A stretch of DNA of 13,221 bases from positions 1-13,221 of the forward strand of contig CAYSLJ010000190.1 in assembly GCA_964431735.1 (NCBI GenBank), read 5' to 3'. Below the pieces are notes generated by a model, which made no database searches, was not told the origin of the DNA, and saw only the letters and a program-made list of their open reading frames with translations. Of the stretch, positions 1-8,246 are shown piece after piece. The position numbers were made by a program, and so were the translations under genes. The DNA is from CALARM01 sp964431735 (GTDB lineage Bacteria > Vulcanimicrobiota > SpSt-956 > JAKJGF01). The stretch's first letter is position 1. Each line of letters starts with the position of its first letter.

Positions 1-77
1 GCGTCACGATACAAATCGTAATTAAGATGTAGTTATTTCCTGACAACTCCTAAGGAATGCCAATTTAATAATTGTCT

Positions 78-119
78 CAAGTAGTGTATAATATCTTCCA
101 AGTAGTGTATAATGGTTTC
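78..119 (+). repeat. Two tandem 21-base repeats, each with a TATAAT
   Basis: Two adjacent 21-base units begin at 78 and 99 and share the first 15 bases (CAAGTAGTGTATAAT), with three differences in the last six. Each carries a perfect -10-like TATAAT (87-92 and 108-113). The second overlaps the ATG at 112, so this could be a duplicated promoter, or a remnant of an insertion-sequence end next to the transposase fragment. The rest of 1-111 shows only an isolated GCGTCACGA at 1-9, which resembles the heptamer arrays further right. Confidence 0.5.
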
Positions 120-1164
120 CAAAAGGAGCACTGTCAAAAAACAGATGAAAAAGTATACTAAAGAGATAGAAGAAATCATGAAAAAAATTCATAATACTTT
201 ACCAGAGAAAGGGAAAAGATTATATGCAGGAAGCGAAGCTGAGAAAATAGGTTATGGAGGGAATACTTATATAGCAAATTTATTAGAATGTAATAGGAAA
301 ACAGTAGAAAGAGGTAAAATAGATCTTAAGCATATAGAAGATATTCCGAAATACAGGAATAGAAGAGAAGGAGGAGGCAGGAAAAGCTGTATAGACATAA
401 TAGAAGGTATAGATGAGGTATTCTTATCAGTATTAAAAGAACACACTGCCGGAGATCCTGATAATGAAAAGATAAAATGGACTAATTTAACCCAGGAAGA
501 AATATGCAATAGAATGAAAGAAAGTGGAATTTCTATAAGTTGTCCGGTGATAAAACAATTATTAAATAAATACGGTTATGTAAAACGAAAAGCATTAAAA
601 AAAACAGTTGAAGAAGTAAAAAACAGGAAAGAACAATTTGAAAAGATAAAGTCATTAAAAGAAAAATATATGCAAAGTGAGAATCCAATTATAAATACGG
701 ACACAAAGAAAAAAGAAGCAATAGGAGATTATTATAGAGATGGCCACCTCTATACTCAGGAAACTGTAAATGTATTAGACCATGATTTTCCGGAATCTGC
801 AAAGGTTAAAGCTGTTCCTCACGGTATATATGATATAAAACAGAATAAAGGCTATATAAATATAGGAGTATCAAAAGATACAGGTGAATTCAAAGGTAAA
901 TCATCTATATCGAAAAGTAAATCTTATAAAGAAACAGGTGAATTCTGGGATAGCCATGATCTTGGCGAATTCTGGGATAAAACCGAAAAAGCTGACTTCG
1001 AGGTAGATATTGAATCTAATATAACTTACTACGCACTTGATAATAATTTATCAACACAAATTCAATCTATTTCCAGACAGAGGGGTATTTCTCCTGAAAC
1101 TCTGATAAATCTGTGGATACAGGAAAAATTACAGACAATAGACGAAAAAGTCAGTCGTTCTTAA
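112..1164 (+). CDS. ISAzo13-type transposase N-terminal part fused in frame to a CopG/BrnA-like antitoxin
   Basis: Residues 1-260 resemble the N-terminal two thirds of ISAzo13-family DDE transposases: KGKRLYAGSEAEKIGYGG (about 33-50), GGGRK (87-91), AGDPDNEKIKWT (113-124), NTDTKKKEAIG (195-205, with the first catalytic Asp at 197), HDFPESAKVKAVPHGIYD (224-241) and GVSKDTGEF (252-260). The family is normally about 400 residues long and has further catalytic acidic residues; these are missing. From residue 261 the protein is instead a roughly 90-residue CopG/BrnA-like ribbon-helix-helix antitoxin: SYKETGEFWDSHDLGEFWDK (271-290), FEVDIES (296-302) and RGISPETLINLWIQEKLQ (324-341). The antitoxin seems complete except for its initiator Met. 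No BrnT-like or RelE-like toxin lies beside it. The start is uncertain: ATG 112 overlaps a TATAAT, and ATG 145 has AAAAGGAG rather far upstream. It is probably inactive as a transposase; antitoxin activity is possible. Homology is judged by eye. Confidence 0.75.
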   Translation: MVSKRSTVKKQMKKYTKEIEEIMKKIHNTLPEKGKRLYAGSEAEKIGYGGNTYIANLLECNRKTVERGKIDLKHIEDIPKYRNRREGGGRKSCIDIIEGIDEVFLSVLKEHTAGDPDNEKIKWTNLTQEEICNRMKESGISISCPVIKQLLNKYGYVKRKALKKTVEEVKNRKEQFEKIKSLKEKYMQSENPIINTDTKKKEAIGDYYRDGHLYTQETVNVLDHDFPESAKVKAVPHGIYDIKQNKGYINIGVSKDTGEFKGKSSISKSKSYKETGEFWDSHDLGEFWDKTEKADFEVDIESNITYYALDNNLSTQIQSISRQRGISPETLINLWIQEKLQTIDEKVSRS

Positions 1165-1186
1165 TGATAAGTTAAAGGTTAAGCTT

Positions 1187-1768
1187 ATGTATATTAAAAT
1201 GTTCGAAAACCTCCACGGTAAATACGGCTCCTATACATACAAAGACTGGTTTTCGTGGCCGGAAGGATATTATGAGATTCTTGACGGCACCTTTTACCTG
1301 ATTAAAGGCCAACCGGTTACTCATCAGGAAATAAGCGGACATTTACTCTGTACCTTTGCAAATCATCTCGATGAAGATCCATATGGGGTTCTTCATATGA
1401 TAGGAGTCATATTTCCCGAACCGGGGAAAAGTGATGATGAAATAACAGATATTGCCCTTCCCGATATAATTCTCTATCACAGAGATAAAATGAGAGAAAT
1501 CGGACATTACGGCACACCTGAACTTATAATAGAAATACTCTCCCCTTCTACTGCGGCAAAAGACTGTATTCTTAAGAAAAATCTCTATGAAAAAAAACTG
1601 GTGCCGGAATACTGGATTGTAGACCCGGAAAATGAAGAGGTTTTTGTGTTCTTACTCGGTGATGAACGTTATGGAAAACCTGTTATATACACAAAAAATG
1701 ACAAACTGAAACCCGGCATCCTGCCTGAATTGGAAATTGATTTAAAGGAAATATTTGATGTAAGGTAG
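1187..1768 (+). CDS. Uma2-family endonuclease (DUF820, PD-(D/E)XK fold)
   Basis: This 193-residue protein has the usual Uma2 length and motifs. Residues 30-42 (EILDGTFYLIKGQ) match the opening glutamate and glycine strand, and TH (45-46) precedes the first helix. LPDIILY (91-97) carries the first catalytic aspartate. PELIIEILSPST (111-122) carries the acidic residue of the second strand, followed by a lysine-rich helix with K130, K131 and Y134 and by EYWIVDPENEEV (141-152). The fold is that of restriction-type nucleases. The family is abundant in cyanobacteria and related large genomes, usually as orphan genes, and its physiological role is poorly known. It starts 22 bases after the fusion gene and could be co-transcribed; the Shine-Dalgarno sequence is weak (TAAAGG near 1173). 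ATG 1199 is an alternative start. Confidence 0.9.
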   Translation: MYIKMFENLHGKYGSYTYKDWFSWPEGYYEILDGTFYLIKGQPVTHQEISGHLLCTFANHLDEDPYGVLHMIGVIFPEPGKSDDEITDIALPDIILYHRDKMREIGHYGTPELIIEILSPSTAAKDCILKKNLYEKKLVPEYWIVDPENEEVFVFLLGDERYGKPVIYTKNDKLKPGILPELEIDLKEIFDVR

Positions 1769-1794
1769 CCTGAGATTTTTATATTGCCTTCCCT

Positions 1795-1828
1795 CATCGA
1801 AAAGGGGCAGAAAAAACCATCGAAAAGG
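1795..1828 (+). repeat. Short direct repeat CATCGAAAAGG
   Basis: The 11-base word CATCGAAAAGG occurs at 1795-1805 and 1818-1828, in the gap between the Uma2 and kinase genes. The second copy runs into AAGGAGG, a strong Shine-Dalgarno-like sequence that is about 28 bases from the kinase ATG and has no open frame into it. The kinase more likely uses AAAGGA at 1846-1851, nine bases before ATG 1861. The repeat may be a small duplication of the leader. Confidence 0.4.
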
Positions 1829-1860
1829 AGGAAACTTTTTAATTTAAAGGATAAATCTTT

Positions 1861-3516
1861 ATGGCACTTAATTCAGGCACAATAATAAAAGGATATGAAA
1901 TAAAAGAGACCATAGGCACCGGCGCCATGAGCACCGTCTATCTGGCAAAGAGGAGAAATCGTTCCTATGCCGTGAAAGAATTAAGAACAGATTTTTCCTC
2001 TTCTGAAGAAGAAAAAATCCTCATCAATGCTTTTCAAAGGGAAGCAGACCTTCTCTACAGTATGGAGCATCCCGGCCTTCCGCGATTGTATACGAATTTT
2101 AAGTGTAATGGCAAATCCTATCTGGTTATGGAATATATTAAAGGTAAAAGCCTGGAAGATATAATTAAAGACAGAACGAAACCCTTTGAAGAAGAAAAAG
2201 CATTGCGACTGGGAATACAGATATGCGAAATACTCTGTTATCTCCATAATCTTTCTCCTGAGCCTGTCATATACAGAGATTTGAAACCTTCCAATATTAT
2301 AGTTACGGGAGAAGACAGATTACGATTGATAGATTTCGGAGTCGCCAGACGTTATGACCCGGGTAAAGACTGTGATACGGTAAGGCTCGGTACGCCAGGT
2401 TATGCTGCTCCCGAACAGTGCAGAAAAAAAGGACAGTCTATTCCTCAATCGGATATATATGCCCTCGGTGTTGTCCTTCATCAGCTTCTGACTCTGTATG
2501 ACCCTTCTGTGACACCTTTTAAATTGCCTGCCATAAGGAAATTGAATCCGGCTATTCCCGAACAGATGGAATATCTTATAAATAAAGCAATCAATCTGAC
2601 TCCGAGAGACAGATATATCGATACATTTCTCTTCAGAGACGAACTGGTGGACTATTATGAGGAACACTTTACGAAATTCACCTCTCCTTACAGTGAAAAA
2701 CTGCCTTATATGAAAGATAAGAACTGTCCGAATTTTTTCGGATGGTCTTCTTTTTATAATAAATATAAGCTCCGGGTATTATCTTTTTATCAATATGCAC
2801 GTCATGTTCGTAATAATATAAATATTATCTGTAATAAGATATTTACACACTTCAACCGGTTAAACAGTTACGGGAAAATTGCCGCAGTTTTTGCCGTAAC
2901 CTTTGCAGGATTGTTAATCATATGGGGTTTTACTCCTTCGGCGGACCATAAGATTTCATCGTACCGGAACGGTTTAAAAATCGTCTTTACTCCTGCTCCT
3001 TCCGCCACGGCCATACCTGCTGAAACTCCTGAGCCGACGGAGATTCTTGAGGGTTATTTAATAGTTCCCGGTGAAGGTATGGCAGATCTCAGAATAAACG
3101 AATCTACCCTGGATGATGTAAAGGAACTGCTGGGAGAGCCGGAGGGTATACCTGTAAAGGAACAGGGTCATATTAAAGTGTTTTACGATAAGGAAAAACT
3201 GACTTTCTGGTTTACAGCCGATAAATATATACTCAGGGGTATATGGATACGGAATAGTTCCTGTAAGACATCAGAAGGAATATGTATCGGTTCGGATATT
3301 ATAAAGTTAAGGAATGCGTATGTACATGGTCTTTTAGATCCAAAGAAGAAGATTTATTACTCTGATGACGGAACGGATTATTATTATGATGCCGGAATAA
3401 TAACATCCATTTTCTTATCCGATCGTCTTCCCGTGACTTCTATGCCTCAACCTTCACCGACTGTTGATAGGTATCTAATGAAACCTGCTCCCGATGCTAT
3501 TTTTGATGATATGTGA
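1861..3516 (+). CDS. Membrane-anchored Ser/Thr protein kinase with C-terminal extracytoplasmic domain
   Basis: Residues 12-270 form a complete Hanks-type kinase domain: glycine loop GTGAMSTVYLA (19-29), ATP-binding K39 in AVKE, likely alpha-C E61, catalytic loop YRDLKPSN (138-145) with Asp140, metal-binding DFG (158-160), and GTPGYAAPE (177-185). The HRD histidine is Tyr, a tolerated change; the Lys in DLKPSN points to Ser/Thr specificity. A basic linker (about 272-338) leads to one membrane helix (about 340-357), and a linker rich in Thr, Pro and Ala (377-393) leads to an outer domain (about 397-522). That domain contains two related segments (STLDDVKELLGEPEG, 415-429; GSDIIKLRNAYVHGLLD, 477-493), each followed by beta-rich sequence. 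No PASTA repeats are present. The layout suggests a receptor kinase sensing an envelope signal; the ligand and substrates are unknown. The gene is convergent with the next one. Confidence 0.95.
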   Translation: MALNSGTIIKGYEIKETIGTGAMSTVYLAKRRNRSYAVKELRTDFSSSEEEKILINAFQREADLLYSMEHPGLPRLYTNFKCNGKSYLVMEYIKGKSLEDIIKDRTKPFEEEKALRLGIQICEILCYLHNLSPEPVIYRDLKPSNIIVTGEDRLRLIDFGVARRYDPGKDCDTVRLGTPGYAAPEQCRKKGQSIPQSDIYALGVVLHQLLTLYDPSVTPFKLPAIRKLNPAIPEQMEYLINKAINLTPRDRYIDTFLFRDELVDYYEEHFTKFTSPYSEKLPYMKDKNCPNFFGWSSFYNKYKLRVLSFYQYARHVRNNINIICNKIFTHFNRLNSYGKIAAVFAVTFAGLLIIWGFTPSADHKISSYRNGLKIVFTPAPSATAIPAETPEPTEILEGYLIVPGEGMADLRINESTLDDVKELLGEPEGIPVKEQGHIKVFYDKEKLTFWFTADKYILRGIWIRNSSCKTSEGICIGSDIIKLRNAYVHGLLDPKKKIYYSDDGTDYYYDAGIITSIFLSDRLPVTSMPQPSPTVDRYLMKPAPDAIFDDM

Positions 3517-3611
3517 TGATGATTTCCAGGCGGGATACCATTTCGGATAGAGTCATGTAAGGAAATATTCAATAGAAATCCATACCGCTATTGCCGTCTC
3601 TACGCTCTCTC

Positions 3612-3635
3612 AATGACAGAATGCGTAACTCCTGT
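3612..3635. repeat. Dispersed intergenic repeat, left copy
   Basis: AATGACAGA is directly followed by ATGCGTAACTCCTGT in the gap between the convergent kinase and dikinase genes. The same two words recur in the same order at 12967-13005, where about 15 other bases separate them. ATGCGTAA is also a unit of the heptamer arrays. The rest of the gap 3517-3682 holds nothing clear: no convincing terminator with a G+C-rich stem and a T run was found. Confidence 0.55.
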
Positions 3636-3682
3636 TTCATTACTTATTCAAGAATTCTTTTTAAGCTGCGGAAAAACGGTAT

Positions 3683-6319
3683 CTACTCAATCAATCTTAT
3701 TATCCCCGCACCTCCGTCAACTTCTACCATCTGTCCGTCTTTCAGAACAGACATTACATTCTCCACACCTACAATACAGGGTTTGCCGTATTCTCTTGCC
3801 ACAAGTGCTCCGTGTTGAAGCATGCCTCCCACTTCAAGGACTATGGAAGCAGCATTTATAAAAAGAGGTGTCCAGCCGGGGTTTGTTGCTCTTGCAACCA
3901 GAATATCTCCCGGTTCCAGAGGTTTTTCGTCAGGGTGTTTCAGAACCTTTACAGGCCCTCTTACAATTCCCGGAGAAACTGCCTGGCCTGAAAGCTCTCC
4001 TTCTTTTACTTCTCCCGGAGGAAGGCGAAGGATTTTGCCTCTGGAATCAATTATACGTGGGAAAGCTCTGACATTTTTCAGTTTTTTCAGAAATTCCGTG
4101 TTTTTTTCTGCTATTTCCCTGAGATTTAAAGAAGGATCTGAAAGTCCCATGCCAAGGTCGTCAAAAGTCAGGTCGAAAACCTGTTCCTTACAATCAAGTC
4201 TTCCTTCTTTTACAAGCATGTCAGCTTCTTTTAAAACCTTTTCCCGCAACATATTATTGAGCATTATCATATAATATTTATGATTTTCCCTGTAACCTCC
4301 GAAGGTTTCTATGATTCGGTAGAATCTCTGAAATTTTCTGCTCGTAATCCACCCTTTTTTATGGGCCGCTTCTGAAAGATATTCGAAGGCCTTATATCTT
4401 TCTTTCTGACTCTGTTCATAAAGTGTCTGAGGATTCTGAGAAGGATCTTTGATTTTAGAAAGAGAAATTATCTGCTGAAGTAACATATCCGGGTTATCAA
4501 TATATCTTTCTGTGGAAATATCCATTTCTACTGCACCGCGAAAGCCGTACTTTTCCATAAAATCATCCCAGCCATGAAGAAATTCTCCTGAAATTTTTCT
4601 CTCTCTGATTTTTTGATTGAAACTATCTACATCTTTCATGTCTTCAGGGTCGGCAAGTTCTGACAGATGATAAAGGGCAAGTCCCATTTCAACCGTTACA
4701 TTTCCGGGAAGAGATCTGTCAATATTATCTAACTGTTTTCTCACTTCTTCACTGTCATGTTCAAATAACTTCCTTATTTTATCTTCAGCGCCTATGGATA
4801 TGAGGAAAGCAGGGACCATGGTATGCATGATAATATGAGCTGTTTTTTCTATAGTTTTTTCTGCAAAATTTCTGAAAGACTGTTCCTTTTCTTTCTCTGC
4901 CTTCATTTCAACAAGATACTTTTCAATCTTTCTCTGATAATTTTTGGCCATATGTTCCGGCAGTATGGCTGCCTCGAAAAGTCCTGCTATGGCATCAGGC
5001 ATATTCCATAAAGCACTGAGTTGCATTCCTTTGAAACATGAAGGGGCTTTGTGGGGTATATATTCCTTTACATCCGAGTTCATTAAAATATCGGAAGTCA
5101 GAGTATCCATCATTTTGAATCTCCCGGCAAAGAACTCTTTTGTTACGAGTGAAAAAAGATTGGAGAGATTCATGTAAAGACGGCATCCGCAGGATTTTCC
5201 TATGCCTTCTGAAATATTACTCAGAAGATCCCTTCCGAAAACTTCCTGTAAAGCCAGTGACAGTATGGAGTTAATCCAGTCACAGCCCATAACTGATATG
5301 GGGCCGTGAATGCCCTGATTGGTTAAAGCAAGATCCAGATAAAGGTGTTTTTGATTTCCCGGAACTGTTATCATTTCCTCGGGAAGAGGTATGTGGGTCG
5401 TAACAGGTCTGGCCTGTAGCATATAGAGTTTTCCCTTCCCATAGGCCCATTCAATATCCACAGGTTTTTCATAAAAAGTCTCGATTTTATTGAGTATATC
5501 GGTTAATTCCAGAATTTCGTTGTCTGATAGAGTAAATTCTTCATGGCGGGGATCTTCTCTTTCCTCTGTTCCCCCTTTATCGTTAAGCCAGATAGAAAGT
5601 TCTTTTTTTCCCAATTTCTTATCTAAAATCTTTCTGTTTACCTTATCTACGATAAACTGATCGGGAGATACTATGCCTGAGACTACAGATTCTCCGAGTC
5701 CCCGGTTTGCATTTATGACACCTTCGTCATAACAGTTGTTTAACGGATTAAGAGTAAAACCGACGCCCGATGTTTCACTTGCAATCTGTTCCTGAATAAC
5801 TACTGCAATCTTCGGATCATCTACGGAAAAATCATGTTCTTTTTTATAAAGGACTACTCTTTTATCCAGACAGGAAGCAAAGGCTTTTTTTATTGCTTCT
5901 TCCATGTCGTCAGGCCTTACTCCGAGAACCGTTTCATACCCTCCTGCAAAAGATGCCCCTTCCAGATCTTCTTCGGGAGAAGAAGAGCGGACTGCAAAAA
6001 ATTTCTTTTCACTGCCCATATCTGTGAGAAGCCTGTGAAATTCTTTTTTCTGTTCTTCCGTTAATTTCATGGTATAAGCCAGTTCTTTTAATGAATCACA
6101 TATTTCTCCCAGTTCTTCCGGTGAAGATGTTAAAAACCTGTTCCATTCCGGCCCTGATTTGATTGTATCAAACCAGGGTTTGAAAAATGCCACTGTAAGA
6201 ACAAAGCCGGGAGGAACGGGAAAACCGGCGTGAGACATTTTAATGAGTGATAATCCTTTACCTCCCACTTCTCCCAGGGATGGTTTATCTTTATCGGAAA
6301 ATGAATAAATTAATTTCAT
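3683..6319 (-). CDS. Rifampin phosphotransferase-like ATP-grasp/phospho-histidine dikinase
   Basis: This 878-residue protein has the three-part layout of rifampin phosphotransferases rather than of PEP synthase. The N-terminal ATP-grasp region (about 1-310) contains GGKG with K21, AVRSSSPEED with R111, GFTLNP (187-192), DIEW (288-291) and LQARPVTT (301-308). A large helical domain (about 320-750) follows. The C-terminal swivelling domain (about 785-878) ends with NPGWTPLF and EVGGMLQHGALVAREYGKP, whose H836 matches the phosphorylated histidine. The C-terminal PEP-binding TIM barrel of PpsA and PpdK is absent. Known members use ATP to phosphorylate rifampin, giving AMP and phosphate; most homologues have unknown substrates, so resistance should not be assumed. 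The start is supported by AAAGGAAGG a few bases upstream. The leader up to 6480 carries heptamer repeats. No partner gene is evident. Confidence 0.82.
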   Translation of the reverse strand: MKLIYSFSDKDKPSLGEVGGKGLSLIKMSHAGFPVPPGFVLTVAFFKPWFDTIKSGPEWNRFLTSSPEELGEICDSLKELAYTMKLTEEQKKEFHRLLTDMGSEKKFFAVRSSSPEEDLEGASFAGGYETVLGVRPDDMEEAIKKAFASCLDKRVVLYKKEHDFSVDDPKIAVVIQEQIASETSGVGFTLNPLNNCYDEGVINANRGLGESVVSGIVSPDQFIVDKVNRKILDKKLGKKELSIWLNDKGGTEEREDPRHEEFTLSDNEILELTDILNKIETFYEKPVDIEWAYGKGKLYMLQARPVTTHIPLPEEMITVPGNQKHLYLDLALTNQGIHGPISVMGCDWINSILSLALQEVFGRDLLSNISEGIGKSCGCRLYMNLSNLFSLVTKEFFAGRFKMMDTLTSDILMNSDVKEYIPHKAPSCFKGMQLSALWNMPDAIAGLFEAAILPEHMAKNYQRKIEKYLVEMKAEKEKEQSFRNFAEKTIEKTAHIIMHTMVPAFLISIGAEDKIRKLFEHDSEEVRKQLDNIDRSLPGNVTVEMGLALYHLSELADPEDMKDVDSFNQKIRERKISGEFLHGWDDFMEKYGFRGAVEMDISTERYIDNPDMLLQQIISLSKIKDPSQNPQTLYEQSQKERYKAFEYLSEAAHKKGWITSRKFQRFYRIIETFGGYRENHKYYMIMLNNMLREKVLKEADMLVKEGRLDCKEQVFDLTFDDLGMGLSDPSLNLREIAEKNTEFLKKLKNVRAFPRIIDSRGKILRLPPGEVKEGELSGQAVSPGIVRGPVKVLKHPDEKPLEPGDILVARATNPGWTPLFINAASIVLEVGGMLQHGALVAREYGKPCIVGVENVMSVLKDGQMVEVDGGAGIIRLIE

Positions 6320-6374
6320 GAATACCTTCCTTTCTAACTGTCATGACCGCGAAGTATGAGAAACTGTCCATCCA

Positions 6375-6395
6375 GTCACGCGTTATGCGTCACGA
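6375..6395. repeat. Heptamer array in the leader of the dikinase gene
   Basis: Three consecutive 7-base units, GTCACGC, GTTATGC and GTCACGA, lie 56 bases upstream of the dikinase start on the minus strand. The words are related to those at 12814-12857 and to the single GCGTCACGA at 1-9. Confidence 0.7.
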
Positions 6396-6425
6396 TTCTC
6401 ATATAAATAGTTCTGAAGTAGAATT

Positions 6426-6480
6426 TAAGTGAGTGGTTATCGGAATAGGACGCTTTCACTCACTATTCGCTACTCACTTA
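6426..6480. repeat. Inverted repeat built from TCACT heptamers; possible terminator of the lipoprotein operon
   Basis: TAAGTGAGT (6426-6434) is a perfect reverse complement of ACTCACTTA (6472-6480), and the right half reads as period-7 units (CTTTCAC, TCACTAT, TCGCTAC, TCACTTA, 6453-6480). It lies five bases after the stop of the second lipoprotein gene, so on the minus strand it is placed like a transcription terminator, though without a clear T run. It also lies upstream of the dikinase gene and may separate the two transcripts. Confidence 0.55.
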
Positions 6481-6485
6481 TCTGA

Positions 6486-8237
6486 TTATTGTATCATTAT
6501 GGTGTATTCATCCTTAAAGGTTCCTTTCCTGGATTTACTGTGAGTAAGCAGTGTATCCCACGAACCGTTTTTATATGAACCTATACCTGCAGTTACTTCA
6601 GATGGTAAATCCTGGGGGATATTGCTTTCTATTATAACTTTATTTGCTCCTTCTTTCATAAAGCCTGTAACATCTATGGATGTATTTGTCTCAAATGTTC
6701 CCAGTTTATAATCATTTATATAAATGTTAAAATATGTATCTGGTTTTTTACCTGTCATATGGACTCTCATTGTGCATTGAGGAATAACATCATATTTCCC
6801 CGGCACTATCAGATCATAGTCTTTTTCTGAAGTCCCCTTTTTTATGGCTGTATGTTTCAGAAGGGTTTTCCACTGACCCTTTTTATCTGTAGTAATACTT
6901 GCAATTACGTCTGTCTGAAGGTTTTCTTTTATATCATTCTTTATTTTTATTTTATTGAGTCCTTCTTTAAGATAATGAGTTATATCTACAGTAGTGTCTG
7001 AACCGAAAATTCCGATATGGACATCGTTTATCAGTATTTCGAATGTTGTACCGTCCGTTCCACCTGCTATTTCTGTTTTAAGTATATAGGTATGTTCCGG
7101 TATTTTATTTTCAGTTATATCAGGTATATTTATTTTATATACGGAGAGAGCTACTCCTGCTTTTTTACGGCTGTATGTAAGTATGGGAGCCATTTTCCCC
7201 CATCTTAAAGAACCCAGCGTAAGAGTTACTCTTCCTGAAAGATCTTTATCTACTTCACCTGTTATCTTTATTTCATTTTCCCCTTTTTTCATAAAAGGAG
7301 TTACGTCCAGATTTACAGAGTCACTGTAAGAACCTGTGGAAAAACCGTTTATGTTAATATTGAAGGTTGTTTCAGGTGTACCGTTTCCCATATCTGTTTT
7401 AAGGTTATATTCTTCTTTCAGAAGGGGGCCTTCTATTTTACCAGTGTCCGGTATATCCAGTTTATATTTAACTGTATCCTCTCCTTTATATTTTCTTCTG
7501 TGTACTAAAAGAGGAAATTTTTTATTTCTCCATATGGCTTCTATTGTTAATTTTATATCAGAAGAAAGTTCTTCTTCTATATTACTGGTTACTGTGATAG
7601 AATTCTCGCCTTTATGGAGATGGGAACTTATGTTTATCTGTGTATCTGTTTCCATATCACCTATTTCTTCATCATTAATAAATACCGATAGTTTAGATTT
7701 TTTATCCTGCTCCGGGATAGAGGTTTTCAGGTAAAATAAGGACATTGGTTCAACGGCGCCTTCGTAATATTCAGGTTCTTCTACTGCAGCATCAGGGGTT
7801 TCTATTGTAAAGGAAATATTTTTCATAAGTTTTCCGTTAAAATAAAGTTTTACTTTATACTCACCTATCTGCCATCCTTCTTCAGGTCTGGTAAAGGTAA
7901 AGGTGCCTGAGCTCATTGTTCCGTCAGATGTTATGTTGAATTCACCTTTTTTATCTTCTTTACCTTCTTCTGCATTTACAAAAAACCATTCGCTCCTTAT
8001 ATGTGTATTTGCCGGCAGGTTATTCGTCTGAAAAAACAGATATATGTCAGTATCGCTCATTTTAAAGGTTGATATCCCTTCAGTTCCGTTTCTGTCTGTT
8101 GTAATTATTGCCTTCTCAATGTTTATTTCCGGTACAGGAGTTGGAGCAATAGTAACTGTGCCTTTACATAAACAGCCGGAAAGACCTGTTACCAGCAATA
8201 TTAACAGTAATATAAGAAATAAAAATTTTTTTATAAT
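6486..8237 (-). CDS. Repeat lipoprotein B: Ig-like domain plus four galactose-binding-like modules
   Basis: Read from an ATT at 8237 this is a 583-residue lipoprotein; the nearest conventional start is TTG 8198, which would remove half of the signal peptide. The upstream codons give a textbook signal peptide (KKFLFLILLLILLVTGLSGC) with lipobox LSGC and Cys22, and GGAG (8247-8250) is nine bases before the ATT. After a short Pro/Thr linker comes a beta-rich domain (about 36-146) with RPEEGWQIGEYKVKLYF near its end. Four modules follow (about 167-263, 277-371, 384-477 and 488-583), each with the pattern F-x-I-x-I-N-D-x-x-x-G-x-F...D-[IV]-T-x-[FY]-[LM]-K-x-G-x-N-x-[IV]-x-I. This resembles the NG-x-x-VG...D-[IV]-T-x-x-L-x-x-G-x-N signature of galactose-binding-like jelly rolls. 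It is a tandem paralogue of the upstream gene, 28 bases away, and so probably in the same operon. Carbohydrate binding is an inference. Confidence 0.8.
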   Translation of the reverse strand: MIKKFLFLILLLILLVTGLSGCLCKGTVTIAPTPVPEINIEKAIITTDRNGTEGISTFKMSDTDIYLFFQTNNLPANTHIRSEWFFVNAEEGKEDKKGEFNITSDGTMSSGTFTFTRPEEGWQIGEYKVKLYFNGKLMKNISFTIETPDAAVEEPEYYEGAVEPMSLFYLKTSIPEQDKKSKLSVFINDEEIGDMETDTQINISSHLHKGENSITVTSNIEEELSSDIKLTIEAIWRNKKFPLLVHRRKYKGEDTVKYKLDIPDTGKIEGPLLKEEYNLKTDMGNGTPETTFNININGFSTGSYSDSVNLDVTPFMKKGENEIKITGEVDKDLSGRVTLTLGSLRWGKMAPILTYSRKKAGVALSVYKINIPDITENKIPEHTYILKTEIAGGTDGTTFEILINDVHIGIFGSDTTVDITHYLKEGLNKIKIKNDIKENLQTDVIASITTDKKGQWKTLLKHTAIKKGTSEKDYDLIVPGKYDVIPQCTMRVHMTGKKPDTYFNIYINDYKLGTFETNTSIDVTGFMKEGANKVIIESNIPQDLPSEVTAGIGSYKNGSWDTLLTHSKSRKGTFKDEYTIMIQ

Positions 8238-8246
8238 AAATATCCG

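Noticed and set aside
112..1768. Intact toxin-antitoxin pair formed by the antitoxin fusion and the Uma2 gene
   Set aside because: Uma2 proteins are not known partners of CopG/BrnA-like antitoxins, and the antitoxin lacks its own start, so the adjacency looks accidental.
3640..3682. Terminator between the convergent kinase and dikinase genes at AAGAATTCTTTTT
   Set aside because: The palindrome has no loop and no G+C-rich stem, so it is unlikely to fold as a terminator hairpin.
3822..4274. 150-residue plus-strand open frame
   Set aside because: It is antisense to the conserved C-terminal part of the dikinase gene, has no recognisable motif, and its composition fits a mirror of that coding sequence.
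3683..6319. PEP synthase or pyruvate phosphate dikinase
   Set aside because: The histidine domain is at the C-terminus and no PEP-binding TIM barrel follows, so the layout fits rifampin phosphotransferase-like enzymes better.
7336..7734. 132-residue plus-strand open frame
   Set aside because: It is antisense to the lipoprotein B repeats, is rich in Ser, Leu and Phe as expected from the reverse of the real gene, and has no plausible ribosome binding site.
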